Source: Bradyrhizobium zhanjiangense
Lineage (GTDB): Bacteria > Pseudomonadota > Alphaproteobacteria > Rhizobiales > Xanthobacteraceae
Direction: 5' to 3'
DNA: 64,000 bases
Assembly (NCBI RefSeq): GCF_004114935.1
Contig: NZ_CP022221.1
Span: 8,763,001-8,827,000, forward strand
Below, piece after piece: positions 44,677-54,034 of the stretch. The notes under the pieces are model-generated. The model ran no database searches and was not told where the DNA came from. It worked only from the letters and a program-made list of their open reading frames with translations. The translations under genes were made by a program, and so were the position numbers. How positions within the stretch are numbered: position 1 is the first letter of the stretch; each line of letters starts with the position of its first letter.

Positions 44677-45048
44677 ATGTCCACGACCAATGCCGAAGCC
44701 GGGATGAAGGACTGGACCGACAAAGCCACCAGGGAACGCCTCGAGAAGGATGTAGCAGCCGTGAAAAGCGATATCGCCGCCCTCACCGAACAGATCACCG
44801 ACGCGCTCAATACCTTCGCAAATTCCACCAGCAGGCAGGCTCGCCGCGGCTATCGCCAGGCGCGCGAGAACATGGATTCCGCGATGGACGACATGTCCGA
44901 CCGCGGCAGCGCGATGATGGAGGCTGCGCAAGACGCCTACGGTTCGATCGAGGAGACGCTGGAAGAGGCCATCACGCAGCGGCCGCTCGCGACCGTCGGG
45001 CTCGCCCTCGGCATCGGCTTCCTGATCGGCGCCGCCTGGCGGCGGTAG
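44677..45048 (+). CDS. DUF883/ElaB-like protein with C-terminal membrane anchor
   Basis: A 123-residue protein: a long amphipathic helical region (LEKDVAAVKSDIAALTEQIT onward) ending in a glycine-zipper helix LATVGLALGIGFLIGAAWRR. This matches DUF883/ElaB, inner-membrane proteins that in enteric bacteria tether ribosomes or respond to stationary-phase stress. ATG 44677 follows GGAG at a good distance. The next gene is also a small membrane protein 91 bases downstream, so they probably form an operon. Confidence 0.88.
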   Translation: MSTTNAEAGMKDWTDKATRERLEKDVAAVKSDIAALTEQITDALNTFANSTSRQARRGYRQARENMDSAMDDMSDRGSAMMEAAQDAYGSIEETLEEAITQRPLATVGLALGIGFLIGAAWRR

Positions 45049-45139
45049 GTTTGCGGAACGGATCTCGAGACGGCGGCGCTGCCGCGCCCGTTGCCGGCGT
45101 GTGGCGGTTCGGCTTGTGGGGGATTTGAGGAGCAAGGCC

Positions 45140-45595
45140 ATGTTTCAGCGCATCATCGACGGGATCAGTGCATCCACCGGCACCACTGTGCGACTGACCT
45201 CGCTGGCCGCAGGCACGGCATTCGCGCTCTTCATCACCACGTGCTTCCTCTGCGCCGCGGCCTTCATTTCGGTCCTGGAGAAATATGGCCCGGTTCAGGC
45301 CTGCCTCGCGGGGGCCGGCATCTTCTTCCTGCTGACGCTCACCGCTGCCGGCAGCTATTGGGGCTACAAGCGCGAGGTGCAGAAGCGCGCCCAGATCGCG
45401 GCCGAGCGCGCCGCGAAGTCGATGGCACAGAGCATGCTTGCGGACCCCATGCTGCTCGCTACGGGACTTCAGATCGTGCGTGCCATCGGTGTGAAGCGGC
45501 TGTTGCCGATCCTCGCGATCGGTGGGGTCGCACTCGGAATCATGGCGAGCCGTGCTGGCGTAGCAGACGAGGCGTCGGCCGAACCTGCCGAATAA
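45140..45595 (+). CDS. Small membrane protein, phage-holin-superfamily-like
   Basis: A 151-residue protein with two hydrophobic helices (LAAGTAFALFITTCFLCAAAF and ACLAGAGIFFLLTLTAAGSY) and a further hydrophobic stretch near the C-terminus (LLPILAIGGVALGIM). The form resembles the phage holin family/Actinobacterial-type membrane proteins often paired with DUF883 genes. No function can be given. Start at ATG 45140 is set by GAGGAG upstream. Confidence 0.78.
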   Translation: MFQRIIDGISASTGTTVRLTSLAAGTAFALFITTCFLCAAAFISVLEKYGPVQACLAGAGIFFLLTLTAAGSYWGYKREVQKRAQIAAERAAKSMAQSMLADPMLLATGLQIVRAIGVKRLLPILAIGGVALGIMASRAGVADEASAEPAE

Positions 45596-45782
45596 TGGTC
45601 AGAGCGGGTTAGAAAATTTCGTCGTAAGTCCTCCGACCCCATCGATCGCAAATCGGTCCGGGCGGTCCCACGCAATTTTGCGCCATCCCGCACGAATGCC
45701 CCCGCCATCACGCAAACGCTACTCGGATGGGCAGGCGGTTGCCGCTAAAAGCGTCGCCCCTGATTCCAAAAGTTTTTTCGTG

Positions 45783-46925
45783 ATGAAACCGTCCGTCAAG
45801 GCGAACCTCGCCGCATTTCAACCCGACGCCAGACTGTATTTGACACTCGGCATCGCCAACTGGTCGGTGTTCGTCGACCACATTCCGAACAACGTCGTCA
45901 ACCTGCTGACGCTGCGAAACTTCGGCTTCAGCGGCGCCGCGGATTTGTTCGTGTTCGTGGCCGGTTATGGCGTCGCCATCATCCACGGCCGGATGGCGCT
46001 GGAGCGCGGCTACGTCGTCGCGGCGACGCGCATCTTTCGACGCGTCTGGCGGCTCTACGCCGCCTACGTCGTCCTGTTCGTCATCTATATCGACGCCATC
46101 GCCTATGTCGCCTCGCAATCGATGGCACCGGAAATCATCCACGAATACAACATCTCGGGGATTCTCGAGCATCCGCTGCGCATCCTGATCCGCGGTCTCG
46201 TGCTCCAGGAGGAGCCGCTGAACCTCGACCTCCTGCAATTGATGGTCCCGCTGATGGCCTTCTTTCCGCTTGTGCTGTGGGGCCTGTTGCGGCGGCCGAA
46301 CGTGACGCTGGCGGCATCGGTCGCGCTGTACCTTGCCGCACGCTGGTTCGACTGGAATTTCCGGGTCTATCCGGACCAGGAGTGGACCTTCAATCCGCTC
46401 TGCTGGCAGATGCTGATGGTGCTGGGCGGCTGGTTCGCGGTGACGGGCGCGCCCGGGCGGGCGCTGCGCGGCATGCCCTGGCTGCGGATCCTCGCCGGGA
46501 CCTATCTCGTCTTCGCGATGGCCGTCACCCTGATGCGCCATTCACCGGCGCTTGCCGCTTATCTGCCGGACGTCCTCCTCAACGGCATCGCGCCGACCGA
46601 CAAGGAAAACCTCGCGCCTTATCGCGTGCTTCACTTCCTTGCGCTCGCCTTCCTCGCGACCCATCTCATTCCGGCCGATCATCCCGGCCTGCAATTAAAG
46701 CCGCTACAGGCGGTCATCAGGTGCGGCGAGGAATGGCTCGCCGTGTTCTGCGTCGGCGTATTCCTGTCCTTTGCAGGTCATCTCATCCTGATCACCGGGC
46801 CCAATATGGTGGTGATGCAGGTCGTCGTGAGCCTCGCCGGCTTCGCCGCGATGACCGCGGTCGCCTATTATATCGCCTGGTCGAAGTGGCAGGACCTGCC
46901 CGCCGCCTTGCGGCAGCAGGCCTAG
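45783..46925 (+). CDS. opgC: OpgC-domain membrane protein
   Basis: A 380-residue polytopic membrane protein with about ten helices. N-terminal LTLGIANWSVFVDHIPNNVV and FGFSGAADLFVFVAGYGVA are typical of OpgC, which adds succinyl groups to osmoregulated periplasmic glucans. In rhizobia these are cyclic beta-glucans that matter for osmotic adaptation and symbiosis. Start is uncertain: ATG 45783 gives a compact N-terminus, but the frame is open to 45678 and has an ATG at 45696. No opgGH or ndv genes are in the window. Confidence 0.85.
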   Translation: MKPSVKANLAAFQPDARLYLTLGIANWSVFVDHIPNNVVNLLTLRNFGFSGAADLFVFVAGYGVAIIHGRMALERGYVVAATRIFRRVWRLYAAYVVLFVIYIDAIAYVASQSMAPEIIHEYNISGILEHPLRILIRGLVLQEEPLNLDLLQLMVPLMAFFPLVLWGLLRRPNVTLAASVALYLAARWFDWNFRVYPDQEWTFNPLCWQMLMVLGGWFAVTGAPGRALRGMPWLRILAGTYLVFAMAVTLMRHSPALAAYLPDVLLNGIAPTDKENLAPYRVLHFLALAFLATHLIPADHPGLQLKPLQAVIRCGEEWLAVFCVGVFLSFAGHLILITGPNMVVMQVVVSLAGFAAMTAVAYYIAWSKWQDLPAALRQQA

Positions 46926-46943
46926 CGGGTGCGCATCCGATTC

Positions 46944-47046
46944 CCCTAAAGCGCGTGAGATCAGGATGAATCGTCATCGCACTTTAGGTTATTGTTTGAG
47001 CATGATCTTTTCGGAAAACCGCTACACACTTTTCCGGATCATGCTC
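46944..47046. repeat. Alphaproteobacterial repeat (GAGCATGATCTTTTCGGAAAA type)
   Basis: GAGCATGATCTTTTCGGAAAA and TTTTCCGGATCATGCTC form a strong inverted pair (46998-47046). The preceding CTAAAGCGCG...CGCACTTTAG forms another stem, as in a repeat I know from many Bradyrhizobium and Rhizobium genomes. It lies between opgC and the TetR gene. Confidence 0.85.
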
Positions 47047-47105
47047 TAGGCCGGCGGCCGCGGCTGCGCTATGCGGAGCAGAAGCGGGTTGCGAGGAGAC
47101 CGGAC

Positions 47106-47720
47106 GTGGTGACGGCGAACAGCGAGGGTGATGAGGCCGACGGCGCGCCCCGGCGCGGCCGGCCGCGATCGATCGAGACCACCAACGCCATTCTCGAAAG
47201 CGCCTATGCGCTGATGGCCACCACCGGCCTTGCTGCCACCACTATCGACGCGGTCGCGCGGCACTCCAGCGTCTCCAAGATGACGATCTACAAATGGTGG
47301 CCGTCCCGCGAGGCGCTTCTGATCGACGCCTTTCTCCACCACGCCGCGCAGATGCTGCCGCTGCCGCCGGTGAGCTCCGGAACGCCCGCGGCGCGTGCAC
47401 GCCGCCATGCCGCGGCCTATGCCGAGGCGCTCCAGGGCGAGTTCGGCAAGGTGCAGCTCGCCGTGATCTCCGAATGTATTTCGAGGACCGGCTCCGCCGA
47501 GCTGTTCTACGCCCGCTATCTGCAGTTCCGCCGCGACGCGCTGGTCGAGATGATCGCGGCGGGCCAGAAGGACGGCAGCATCCTGGCCGAGGGACTGCCC
47601 GAGGATCTCTACGACGCAATCTATGGCGGCCTGTTCTACCGCTATGTCTTCGGCATCGCACCGATCACGCCGGCTTACGCGCGCAATCTGGTCGATTTGG
47701 TGCTGCGGCCGAAGGGCTGA
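47106..47720 (+). CDS. TetR/AcrR family transcriptional regulator
   Basis: A 204-residue regulator. After an N-terminal basic stretch (PRRGRPRSIE) comes a TetR helix-turn-helix (~27-73: ILESAYALMATTGLAATTID, HSSVSKMTIYKWWPSREALL). The C-terminal domain resembles the TetR_C family with QFRRDALVEMIAAGQKDGS. The inducer and targets are unknown; the neighbouring convergent kinase gene is not an obvious target. GTG 47106 or 47109 is the likely start, placed after GAGGAG; the frame extends upstream into the repeat without support. Confidence 0.9.
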   Translation: MVTANSEGDEADGAPRRGRPRSIETTNAILESAYALMATTGLAATTIDAVARHSSVSKMTIYKWWPSREALLIDAFLHHAAQMLPLPPVSSGTPAARARRHAAAYAEALQGEFGKVQLAVISECISRTGSAELFYARYLQFRRDALVEMIAAGQKDGSILAEGLPEDLYDAIYGGLFYRYVFGIAPITPAYARNLVDLVLRPKG

Positions 47721-47727
47721 CCTCGCA

Positions 47728-49386
47728 TCACCGCACGGGCCTGACCGGGGCCGAAATCTTGTCGGTACGATCGCGCTCGGTCATGTCGACCACCGTCTCC
47801 ATCGGCGCGATGAGCTCGTAGACGTAGGAGACGTCGGTGAAGTAGCGCTTGGCGGTGCCGCCGAGCGCCTCGGGCGCGACGCGGTCGAGCAGGATCAGGC
47901 CGAAATCGGAATCGGGGCGGCGCGTCGCCTCGCTGGTGTTGAACTCCTCCCAGCGGAAATTGAAAATCTCGTCGGGCTCCTCGCCCGTCACCGTCCAATT
48001 GGCCGTGATGTGCGGATGCTTGCCGACCAGCGACAGGCCTTCGTCGGAATGCGAGGCGAGCTCGAAGAACAGCAGCGACAGGCTCTGCGCCGCGCGGGCG
48101 CTGACCGCGATGTCGGGACCGGTGACGGCGATGCGATCGGCATGCGGGATGGCGCGCGCTTCGAACAGGCCCTTCAGCTTGACACCCTGCCACTGGCTCT
48201 CGCTGAGCAGCGAGACCACGTTCGACATGGCGTGGATGCGGCCGATCAGCAACTCGCGCGCGACGTCGATATCCGAGCCGTGGCGCAGCGTGCGTGTCAC
48301 GATCGACTGGATCACCGCCAGGATGTTCTTGACCCGGTGGTTGAGCTCGTCGATGACAGCGGTGAGCCGACGCTCGAAGCCGATCCGCACCTGGATTTCC
48401 CGGCTGAGCCGCAGATTGTTGTAGGCGACATAGCCGAACAGGCCGCACACCATCGCGGTGATGGCGAGGCCGATCGCCGCGACGATGATGGCGGTCTGCT
48501 CGGCGCGACGCGCCGAATTGGTCTTCGCGTAATAGGCGAGCTGCCAGTCACGGCCACCGAAGCTTACCGTGCGCATGGCCGACGGCGCCAGTCCGTCCGC
48601 CGCTGTCATACGCGTGGAGACCACGCCCTGGTCGTTGGCAACGAGCTCGCCGCCGTCCCTGCGCGGATCCCTGAGCGCGACCGAGAACAACGACATGTCG
48701 TCATTGGTCAGCATCAGCGAAGCAAGCTCGTAGGAAAATGTGACGAACCCGGCCGGCTCCGTTGCACCTTCGGGAATGACGGGCGCGGCCACGATGACGC
48801 CGATTGGGCCGTTGCCGCGGAGCAGCGGAATCGGGTCTGAGGCGATCGACCGCTTCTCGACCCGGGCACGCGTCAGCATGGCGCTGCGAACCGGATCCTG
48901 ATCGTAGCTGCGGCCAGGCAGTGCCTTGGTCTCGTTGCTGCGCGGCTCGAGGTCCATCAGCACGTCGATCGGCTGGGTGACATCGGCGGAATTGATCGGC
49001 TTGTCGTCAAACATGCGGATCCGCGGATTGGGGAAGCCGGCGCCGGCAATGGCAGCCTGCGCCGCCGTAAGCTCGTTCGGCTTCAGCCGGGCAATCCAGC
49101 CGGCCACCACGAAGTCGGTCTTGAAGGCGTAGATGGCCGAGCGCAGCGGCTCCAGCATGCTCGGCTTGATCACGGACGGCGCACGGAACAAGCCGGAGGC
49201 GACACGCGCGAGCAGCTCCCGCTCGGTGAGGCGATCCTGGACCAGGCTTGCGTGAACGTCGATCGCACGCGCGAGCGCGATCCGGTCCAGCGCCAGCTCC
49301 TGATCGTGAACGCGATAGGCCGCAAGCCCGGAGAGCAAGGCTCCGAGCAGAGCGATGAAGCCAATGATGAAACCCAGCCGGACCAC
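47728..49386 (-). CDS. CHASE-domain HWE-type sensor histidine kinase with degenerate ATP site
   Basis: A 552-residue membrane sensor. Helix 1 (~4-23), a periplasmic CHASE-type domain (ALPGRSYDQDPVRSAMLTRA) and helix 2 (~294-318) lead to an HWE phosphoacceptor motif DELNHRVKNILAVIQSIV with H350 intact. The catalytic domain is degraded: the N-box, normally HELATNA, reads FELASHSDEG with His (446) in place of Asn, and the WxExGGP/GFG boxes read FRWEEF and DFG. ATP binding may be lost, leaving a phosphate acceptor or scaffold. No response regulator lies nearby. It converges on the TetR gene with seven bases between stops. Confidence 0.88.
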   Translation of the reverse strand: MVRLGFIIGFIALLGALLSGLAAYRVHDQELALDRIALARAIDVHASLVQDRLTERELLARVASGLFRAPSVIKPSMLEPLRSAIYAFKTDFVVAGWIARLKPNELTAAQAAIAGAGFPNPRIRMFDDKPINSADVTQPIDVLMDLEPRSNETKALPGRSYDQDPVRSAMLTRARVEKRSIASDPIPLLRGNGPIGVIVAAPVIPEGATEPAGFVTFSYELASLMLTNDDMSLFSVALRDPRRDGGELVANDQGVVSTRMTAADGLAPSAMRTVSFGGRDWQLAYYAKTNSARRAEQTAIIVAAIGLAITAMVCGLFGYVAYNNLRLSREIQVRIGFERRLTAVIDELNHRVKNILAVIQSIVTRTLRHGSDIDVARELLIGRIHAMSNVVSLLSESQWQGVKLKGLFEARAIPHADRIAVTGPDIAVSARAAQSLSLLFFELASHSDEGLSLVGKHPHITANWTVTGEEPDEIFNFRWEEFNTSEATRRPDSDFGLILLDRVAPEALGGTAKRYFTDVSYVYELIAPMETVVDMTERDRTDKISAPVRPVR

Positions 49387-49702
49387 TTCGACTACTCAGG
49401 CGAATGCAGGAGGTCGGCAATAAACACGGAGCATATGAATGCCGCTCGAACGGCCATGTGCCGAAACAGGGTGAACCCCCAGTGGCGGAGATAATGGAGG
49501 AGGAGGCATCAGTACGCAACGTAGGTCGGCTGAAAAGCTTAATCCGTCCGGCCGATGGTCCGGCCGGCATGGATTTGCCCCTTGGGGGCCAAGAGGTAGT
49601 TAATCGCCGTGTCCGAAATTTGTTCCGCGGTTGCGGCCCTGCCCCGGGTATTGGGGCAAAAACGCCTGCGCTAAGTCGTCGCGTCCGTCGGGCCCCGCGG
49701 TT
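49387..49702. other. Gene-free stretch between the HWE kinase and ureG
   Basis: About 316 bases that should contain the kinase promoter (minus strand). I see only small palindromes (CCGGCCGATGGTCCGGCC near 49.55 kb; GCCCC...GGGGC near 49.65 kb) and an unsupported short frame. No clear terminator for the ureG transcript is visible. Confidence 0.5.
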
Positions 49703-50326
49703 TTAAGCGTCCCGTTTTAAGCCACCCTTGGTCTCGATGAAGCCGACGATGCGATCGAGACCCTGGCTCTTCTTCAGGTTGGTCATGACGAAGGGACGCT
49801 GGCCGCGCATGCGCTTGGCATCCGTCTCCATCTTTTCCAGGGAGGCCCCGACATGCGGTGCCAGGTCGATCTTGTTGATGACCAGAAGGTCTGACCGGGT
49901 GATCCCCGGCCCGCCCTTGGATGGGATCTTGTCGCCGGCGGCAACGTCGATCACGTAGATGGTGAGGTCGGCCAGCTCCGGGGAAAAAGTGGCAGCCAGA
50001 TTGTCGCCACCGGACTCGATCAGCACGAGATCGAGGTCCGGGAATTTCGCGCGCATGTCCGCCACCGCCGCGAGATTCATCGAGGCGTCCTCGCGAATCG
50101 CGGTGTGCGGGCAGCCGCCGGTCTCGACCCCCGCGATGCGGTCCGGCGTCAGCGAGCCCGAACGCACGAGGTATTCCGCATCCCATTTGGTGTAGATGTC
50201 GTTGGTGATCGCGGCGATGTCATAGCGCTCGCGCATGGTCTTGCAGAGCAGGTCCATCAGCGCGGTCTTGCCCGATCCGACCGGGCCGCCGACACCGACG
50301 CGCAAGGGTCCGTGAGATTTCGACAT
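49703..50326 (-). CDS. ureG: Urease accessory GTPase UreG
   Basis: A 207-residue SIMIBI-class GTPase that drives nickel insertion into urease. The P-loop GGPVGSGKT is at 13-21, the metal-binding C72-P-H74 motif is intact, and [16 protein letters not shown] and [13 protein letters not shown] are typical. It is the last gene of the urt-ure array. A 160-base gap with a palindromic repeat separates it from ureF, unlike the tight packing upstream. Confidence 0.97.
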   Translation of the reverse strand: MSKSHGPLRVGVGGPVGSGKTALMDLLCKTMRERYDIAAITNDIYTKWDAEYLVRSGSLTPDRIAGVETGGCPHTAIREDASMNLAAVADMRAKFPDLDLVLIESGGDNLAATFSPELADLTIYVIDVAAGDKIPSKGGPGITRSDLLVINKIDLAPHVGASLEKMETDAKRMRGQRPFVMTNLKKSQGLDRIVGFIETKGGLKRDA

Positions 50327-50345
50327 GTCGCTCGCTCTTTCCTAA

Positions 50346-50470
50346 CGTCGTCCCGGCGCAGGCCGGGACCCATAGCCACCGAACCCGGTTGATAGAGCGG
50401 GCTGTGGCCGCATCCCTCCATCTCCACGAAGATTCGTGGTTATGGGTCCCGGCCTGCGCCGGGACGACGG
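50346..50470. repeat. Palindromic repeat (GTCGTCCCGGC type) between ureF and ureG
   Basis: The ends GTCGTCCCGGCGCAGGCCGG and CCGGCCTGCGCCGGGACGAC are a perfect inverted pair; ACCCATAGCCAC near the left matches GTGGTTATGGGT near the right. Its position inside the urease operon means it is transcribed. Confidence 0.9.
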
Positions 50471-50490
50471 CTGAATGTGGCGCAGCAAGC

Positions 50491-51213
50491 TCAAGACCGG
50501 AACAGCCGCGTATATTGTGTCTCATGCCGCAGGCTGGCGAGATCGGCGCGGAAGGTCGCGCTGCCGAGATCGTCCAACGTCGCATTCAGCGCACGATTGG
50601 CGGTCGCGGCGACGGCGGCTTCCAGCCTCACCAGAACGCGCTGGCTATCGGTCTGGCCGAGCGGAATGAGCCGGCTGGCCGCGGAAATCCAGTTCGAGAC
50701 GAGGGCATGCAAGAAGGCGTGGAGTGTCGGCGCCAGCGACACCCCATGCATCGCGGCGACCACGCCGACCGCGACGGGATAGACCAGCGGCGTGCGGCAT
50801 GCCGCGACCATGGCATCCAATCCGTCGGCATCCCACGCGGCGCGGGCGATGTCGATGAAGGCACGGCCCTGCGAGGTCGTTTCCAGCTGTCGTTCGCGCG
50901 ACGGCACGAAGGCGGCGGCCAGCTCGGCGATATCGTTCAAAGCGGTGGTCTCGCCCGCCTCCGCGGCGCGATAGGCATGGACCAGGAACGTCGCATCGCA
51001 AAAGCCCGAGCCGTCGCCAAGCATCGCATCGAGCCAGTCCGCCAGCGTCGCGGTGTCCGTGATATCGCCCGCCTCGACCGCCCATTCGATGCCGCTGGAA
51101 TAGGAGAACCCGCCGACAGGGAATGCCGGCGACAGCCAGGTCATCAACCGGTACAGCGCCGCCGCCTCGCGCCTGGCGAGGTCAGCGGGGCTGACCGGCT
51201 CATTTGTGCTCAT
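50491..51213 (-). CDS. ureF: Urease accessory protein UreF
   Basis: A 240-residue helical protein that, with UreD and UreG, forms the nickel-loading complex. Family segments are [29 protein letters not shown] and [16 protein letters not shown]. The start at ATG 51213 (ATG 51219 is two codons upstream) lies inside the end of ureE, so the genes overlap by 14 bases; the open frame beyond is the antisense-like reading of ureE's histidine tail and should not be taken as coding. Confidence 0.94.
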   Translation of the reverse strand: MSTNEPVSPADLARREAAALYRLMTWLSPAFPVGGFSYSSGIEWAVEAGDITDTATLADWLDAMLGDGSGFCDATFLVHAYRAAEAGETTALNDIAELAAAFVPSRERQLETTSQGRAFIDIARAAWDADGLDAMVAACRTPLVYPVAVGVVAAMHGVSLAPTLHAFLHALVSNWISAASRLIPLGQTDSQRVLVRLEAAVAATANRALNATLDDLGSATFRADLASLRHETQYTRLFRS

Positions 51214-51844
51214 GAGCATGCTTGTGGCCGTGGTGATGGTCGGGGTGGTCGCAATGCTCGTCGTGATGATGGTGATGATCGTGATCATGGTCATGCGCGG
51301 CATGGCCATGATGGTGGTGATCATGACCGTGATGATCATGGTGATCGTGATGGCCGTGATCGTGATGGCCGTGATCGTGATGCGCATGATCGTCGTGCCC
51401 ATGCGCGTGGCCGGCATCGGCGTAGGCGCCGCCCTCGGGATCGAACGGCGCCTCGATCTCGATCACGCGGGCGCCAAGACCCTTCACCATGGCTTCGATG
51501 ACGTGGTCGCGGCGGATGCGCAAGGCTTTGGCCATGATCTGCGTCGGCAGATGGCGATTGCCGAGATGCCAGGCGACGCGGATGAGATGGTGCGGATCGC
51601 GACCGCGGATCTCCAGCAGCGGCTCGGGCGCCGCCACCACCTCCACCAGCCGGCCGTCCTCCAGCACCAGCGCGTCACCGCCGCGCAGCGCGACGGCGTG
51701 CTCCAGGTCGAGCAGGAATTCGAGCCCGCGCGTCCCCGTCATCGCCATGCGGCGGCGGTGTCGATCGTCGAAATCGAGCACGACCGTATCCACGGGGGGT
51801 TCCGTGAAGCGGTGCTGCCCCTTGACCTGCGTCGCCCGGATCAT
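51200..51844 (-). CDS. ureE: Urease nickel metallochaperone UreE with very long His-rich tail
   Basis: A 214-residue protein that delivers nickel to the UreG/urease complex. The N-terminal peptide-binding part (~1-70) and the C-terminal metal-binding part ([16 protein letters not shown] onward) are normal. The last 71 residues hold 39 histidines in HD/HG/HH repeats with one Cys, far longer than the 10-15 residue His tails of many UreE proteins. Strong nickel storage or buffering is likely. The ureF start is encoded within this tail. ATG 51844 starts the gene 12 bases after the ABM gene. Confidence 0.95.
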   Translation of the reverse strand: MIRATQVKGQHRFTEPPVDTVVLDFDDRHRRRMAMTGTRGLEFLLDLEHAVALRGGDALVLEDGRLVEVVAAPEPLLEIRGRDPHHLIRVAWHLGNRHLPTQIMAKALRIRRDHVIEAMVKGLGARVIEIEAPFDPEGGAYADAGHAHGHDDHAHHDHGHHDHGHHDHHDHHGHDHHHHGHAAHDHDHDHHHHHDEHCDHPDHHHGHKHAHEHK

Positions 51845-51856
51845 GCGTTTACCTCG

Positions 51857-52156
51857 TTACCGTGTCTCGACCTTCTCGGGCGTGATCACCTCGATCTTCG
51901 GCGGCGCCGTAAAGCACTTCACCGCGACGCGGCCGAACGTCTTCATGTGCTCCATGGCGCGGTGCGGCACCAGCGCCTCGGCATTCTCCCATTGCTCGAC
52001 GAATACCATCTTGCTGGGATCGGTGACGCTCTCGTGCAAATCGTAGGCGATATTGCCGGGCTCCTTCCGCGTCTCCTTGATGCAGGCGGTAGCGGCTGCA
52101 ATGAATTCGGCGCGCGTTTCGGGCTTGATGATCAAGGTGGCAACGACATAGATCAC
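51857..52156 (-). CDS. ABM-domain monooxygenase (YgiN-like) within the urease operon
   Basis: A 99-residue antibiotic-biosynthesis-monooxygenase fold protein (MIYVVATLIIKPETRAEFIA, GNIAYDLHESVTDPSKMVFV, EQWENAEALVPHRAMEHMK). YgiN-like members oxidise quinols or act on small metabolites without cofactors. It sits between ureC and ureE in the same direction, so it is probably co-transcribed, but no role in urea metabolism is known. The gap to ureC is 128 bases. Confidence 0.9.
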   Translation of the reverse strand: MIYVVATLIIKPETRAEFIAAATACIKETRKEPGNIAYDLHESVTDPSKMVFVEQWENAEALVPHRAMEHMKTFGRVAVKCFTAPPKIEVITPEKVETR

Positions 52157-52284
52157 GAGAAATCCTCCCGGCTTTTCTTCTAAGGGTACGATACCGGGCG
52201 GGACATTAGACCAGGCCGGATCGAACGCAACAGCGGAAAAGCCGTCTCCGGACTTGATCCGGGGACATGCGTTGAGGCGCTATT

Positions 52285-54000
52285 TCAGTACATGAAATAT
52301 CGCTGCGCCATCGGCAGCACCTCGGCGGGGGCGCAGGTCAGCAGCTCGCCGTCGGCGCGGACCTCATAGGTCTCCGCATCGACCTCGATATTGGGCGTCG
52401 CGTCGTTGTGAATCATGCTCTTCTTGGAGATCTTGCCGCGGGTGTTCTGGACGGCATAGAGCTTCTTGTCGATGCCGAGTTTTCGCGCAAGACCGCCGGT
52501 GACCGCGGCCTTCGAGGTGAACACCACCGAGGACGCCGTCCGCGCCTTGCCGAAGGCGCCGAACATCGGCTGGTAGTGCACCGGCTGCGGCGTCGGGATC
52601 GAGGCGTTGGGATCGCCCATGGGCGCCGCGACGATGCTGCCGCCCTTGACGATACAGTCCGGCTTGACGCCGAAGAAGGCCGGCGACCACAGCACGAGAT
52701 CGGCGAGCTTGCCCTTCTCGACCGAGCCGATCAGCTTCGACACGCCGTGGGCGATGGCGGGATTGATGGTGTATTTGGCGATGTAGCGCTTGACGCGGAA
52801 ATTGTCGTTGTCCTTGCCTCTGTCCTGCGGCAGCGACCCGCGCTGCTTCTTCATCTTGTCGGCGGTCTGCCAGGTCCGGATGATGACCTCGCCGAGGCGG
52901 CCCATGGCCTGCGAGTCCGAGGACATCATCGAGAGCGCGCCGAGATCGTGCAGAATGTCCTCGGCGGCGATGGTTTCTTTCCGGATGCGACTTTCCGCGA
53001 AAGCCAGGTCTTCCGCGATCGAGGGATCGAGGTGGTGGCACACCATCAGCATGTCGAGATGCTCGTCGATGGTGTTGCGCGTGAACGGCCGCGTCGGATT
53101 GGTCGAGGACGGCAGCACGTTCTTCAGGCCAGCGACCTTGATGATGTCAGGCGCGTGACCCCCGCCGGCGCCTTCGGTGTGGAAGGCATGGATGGTGCGG
53201 CCCTTGAATGCCTTGATCGTATCCTCGACGAAGCCGGATTCGTTCAGCGTGTCGGTGTGGATCATCACCTGAATATCGTGATCGTCGGCGACCGACAGGC
53301 AATTGTCGATCGCGGCCGGCGTCGTGCCCCAATCCTCGTGCAGCTTCAGTGCGCAGGCGCCGGCTCTGATCATCTCGACCAGCGCGGCGGGCCGCGAGGC
53401 GTTGCCCTTGCCGGAGATGCCGAGATTGACCGGGAAGGCGTCGAACGACTGGATCATCCGCGCGATGTGCCACGGGCCCGGCGTGCAGGTGGTGGCGAAA
53501 GTGCCGTGCGATGGCCCGGTGCCGCCGCCGAGCATCGAGGTGACGCCGCTCATCAGCGCGTGCTCGATCTGCTGCGGGCAGATGAAATGGATGTGGCTGT
53601 CGAAGCCGCCGGCGGTGAGGATCTTGCCTTCGCCTGCGATAATATCTGTGCCGGGGCCGATGACGATGGTGACGCCCGGCTGGATATCGGGATTGCCGGC
53701 CTTGCCAATCGCGGAGATCATGCCGTCCTTGATCGCGACGTCGGCTTTCACGATGCCCCAATGGTCGACGATCAGCGCATTGGTGATGACGGTGTCGGCC
53801 GCGCCCTGCCGGTTGGTGACCTGCGACTGCCCCATGCCGTCGCGGATCACCTTGCCGCCACCGAACTTCACCTCCTCGCCGTAGGTGGTGAAATCCTTCT
53901 CCACCTCAATGATCAGGTCGGTGTCGGCCAGCCGCACCCTGTCGCCGGTGGTCGGGCCGAACATGTCGGCATAGACGGAACGCTTCATCTTGACGGACAT
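52285..54000 (-). CDS. ureC: Urease subunit alpha
   Basis: The 571-residue catalytic subunit. All nickel ligands are visible: H136, H138, the Lys that is carbamylated K219 (ALKLHEDWG), H248, H274 and D362, plus the flap C321-H322-H323. Length is normal. It hydrolyses urea to ammonia and carbamate in complex with UreA and UreB. I start at ATG 54000 ([20 protein letters not shown]); an upstream frame to 54018 is possible. A small hydrolase gene separates it from ureB, which is unusual. Confidence 0.98.
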   Translation of the reverse strand: MSVKMKRSVYADMFGPTTGDRVRLADTDLIIEVEKDFTTYGEEVKFGGGKVIRDGMGQSQVTNRQGAADTVITNALIVDHWGIVKADVAIKDGMISAIGKAGNPDIQPGVTIVIGPGTDIIAGEGKILTAGGFDSHIHFICPQQIEHALMSGVTSMLGGGTGPSHGTFATTCTPGPWHIARMIQSFDAFPVNLGISGKGNASRPAALVEMIRAGACALKLHEDWGTTPAAIDNCLSVADDHDIQVMIHTDTLNESGFVEDTIKAFKGRTIHAFHTEGAGGGHAPDIIKVAGLKNVLPSSTNPTRPFTRNTIDEHLDMLMVCHHLDPSIAEDLAFAESRIRKETIAAEDILHDLGALSMMSSDSQAMGRLGEVIIRTWQTADKMKKQRGSLPQDRGKDNDNFRVKRYIAKYTINPAIAHGVSKLIGSVEKGKLADLVLWSPAFFGVKPDCIVKGGSIVAAPMGDPNASIPTPQPVHYQPMFGAFGKARTASSVVFTSKAAVTGGLARKLGIDKKLYAVQNTRGKISKKSMIHNDATPNIEVDAETYEVRADGELLTCAPAEVLPMAQRYFMY

Positions 54001-54034
54001 CACAAGCCCCGTTTGCATTTGAATGTTTGGTGGG

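Noticed and set aside
45678..45782. Longer N-terminus for the OpgC-domain protein
   Set aside because: The extension is Arg/Ser/Pro-rich and lacks a ribosome binding site, although an ATG at 45696 cannot be fully excluded.
49404..49706. A 100-codon frame between the HWE kinase and ureG with a GGAGGAGG-like stretch
   Set aside because: The purine run is inside the frame rather than before a start codon and the product has no family features.
1886..50470. Palindromic repeats considered as insertion sequences
   Set aside because: They are 40-200 bases long, encode nothing and show no flanking target duplications that I can see; they are better called intergenic repeats.
51206..52183. Plus-strand frame encoding a Met/Val/Ile-rich, apparently hydrophobic protein
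   Set aside because: The apparent hydrophobicity comes from the complement of ureE's HD/HH codon repeats (CAT/GAT read as ATG/ATC), not from a real membrane protein.
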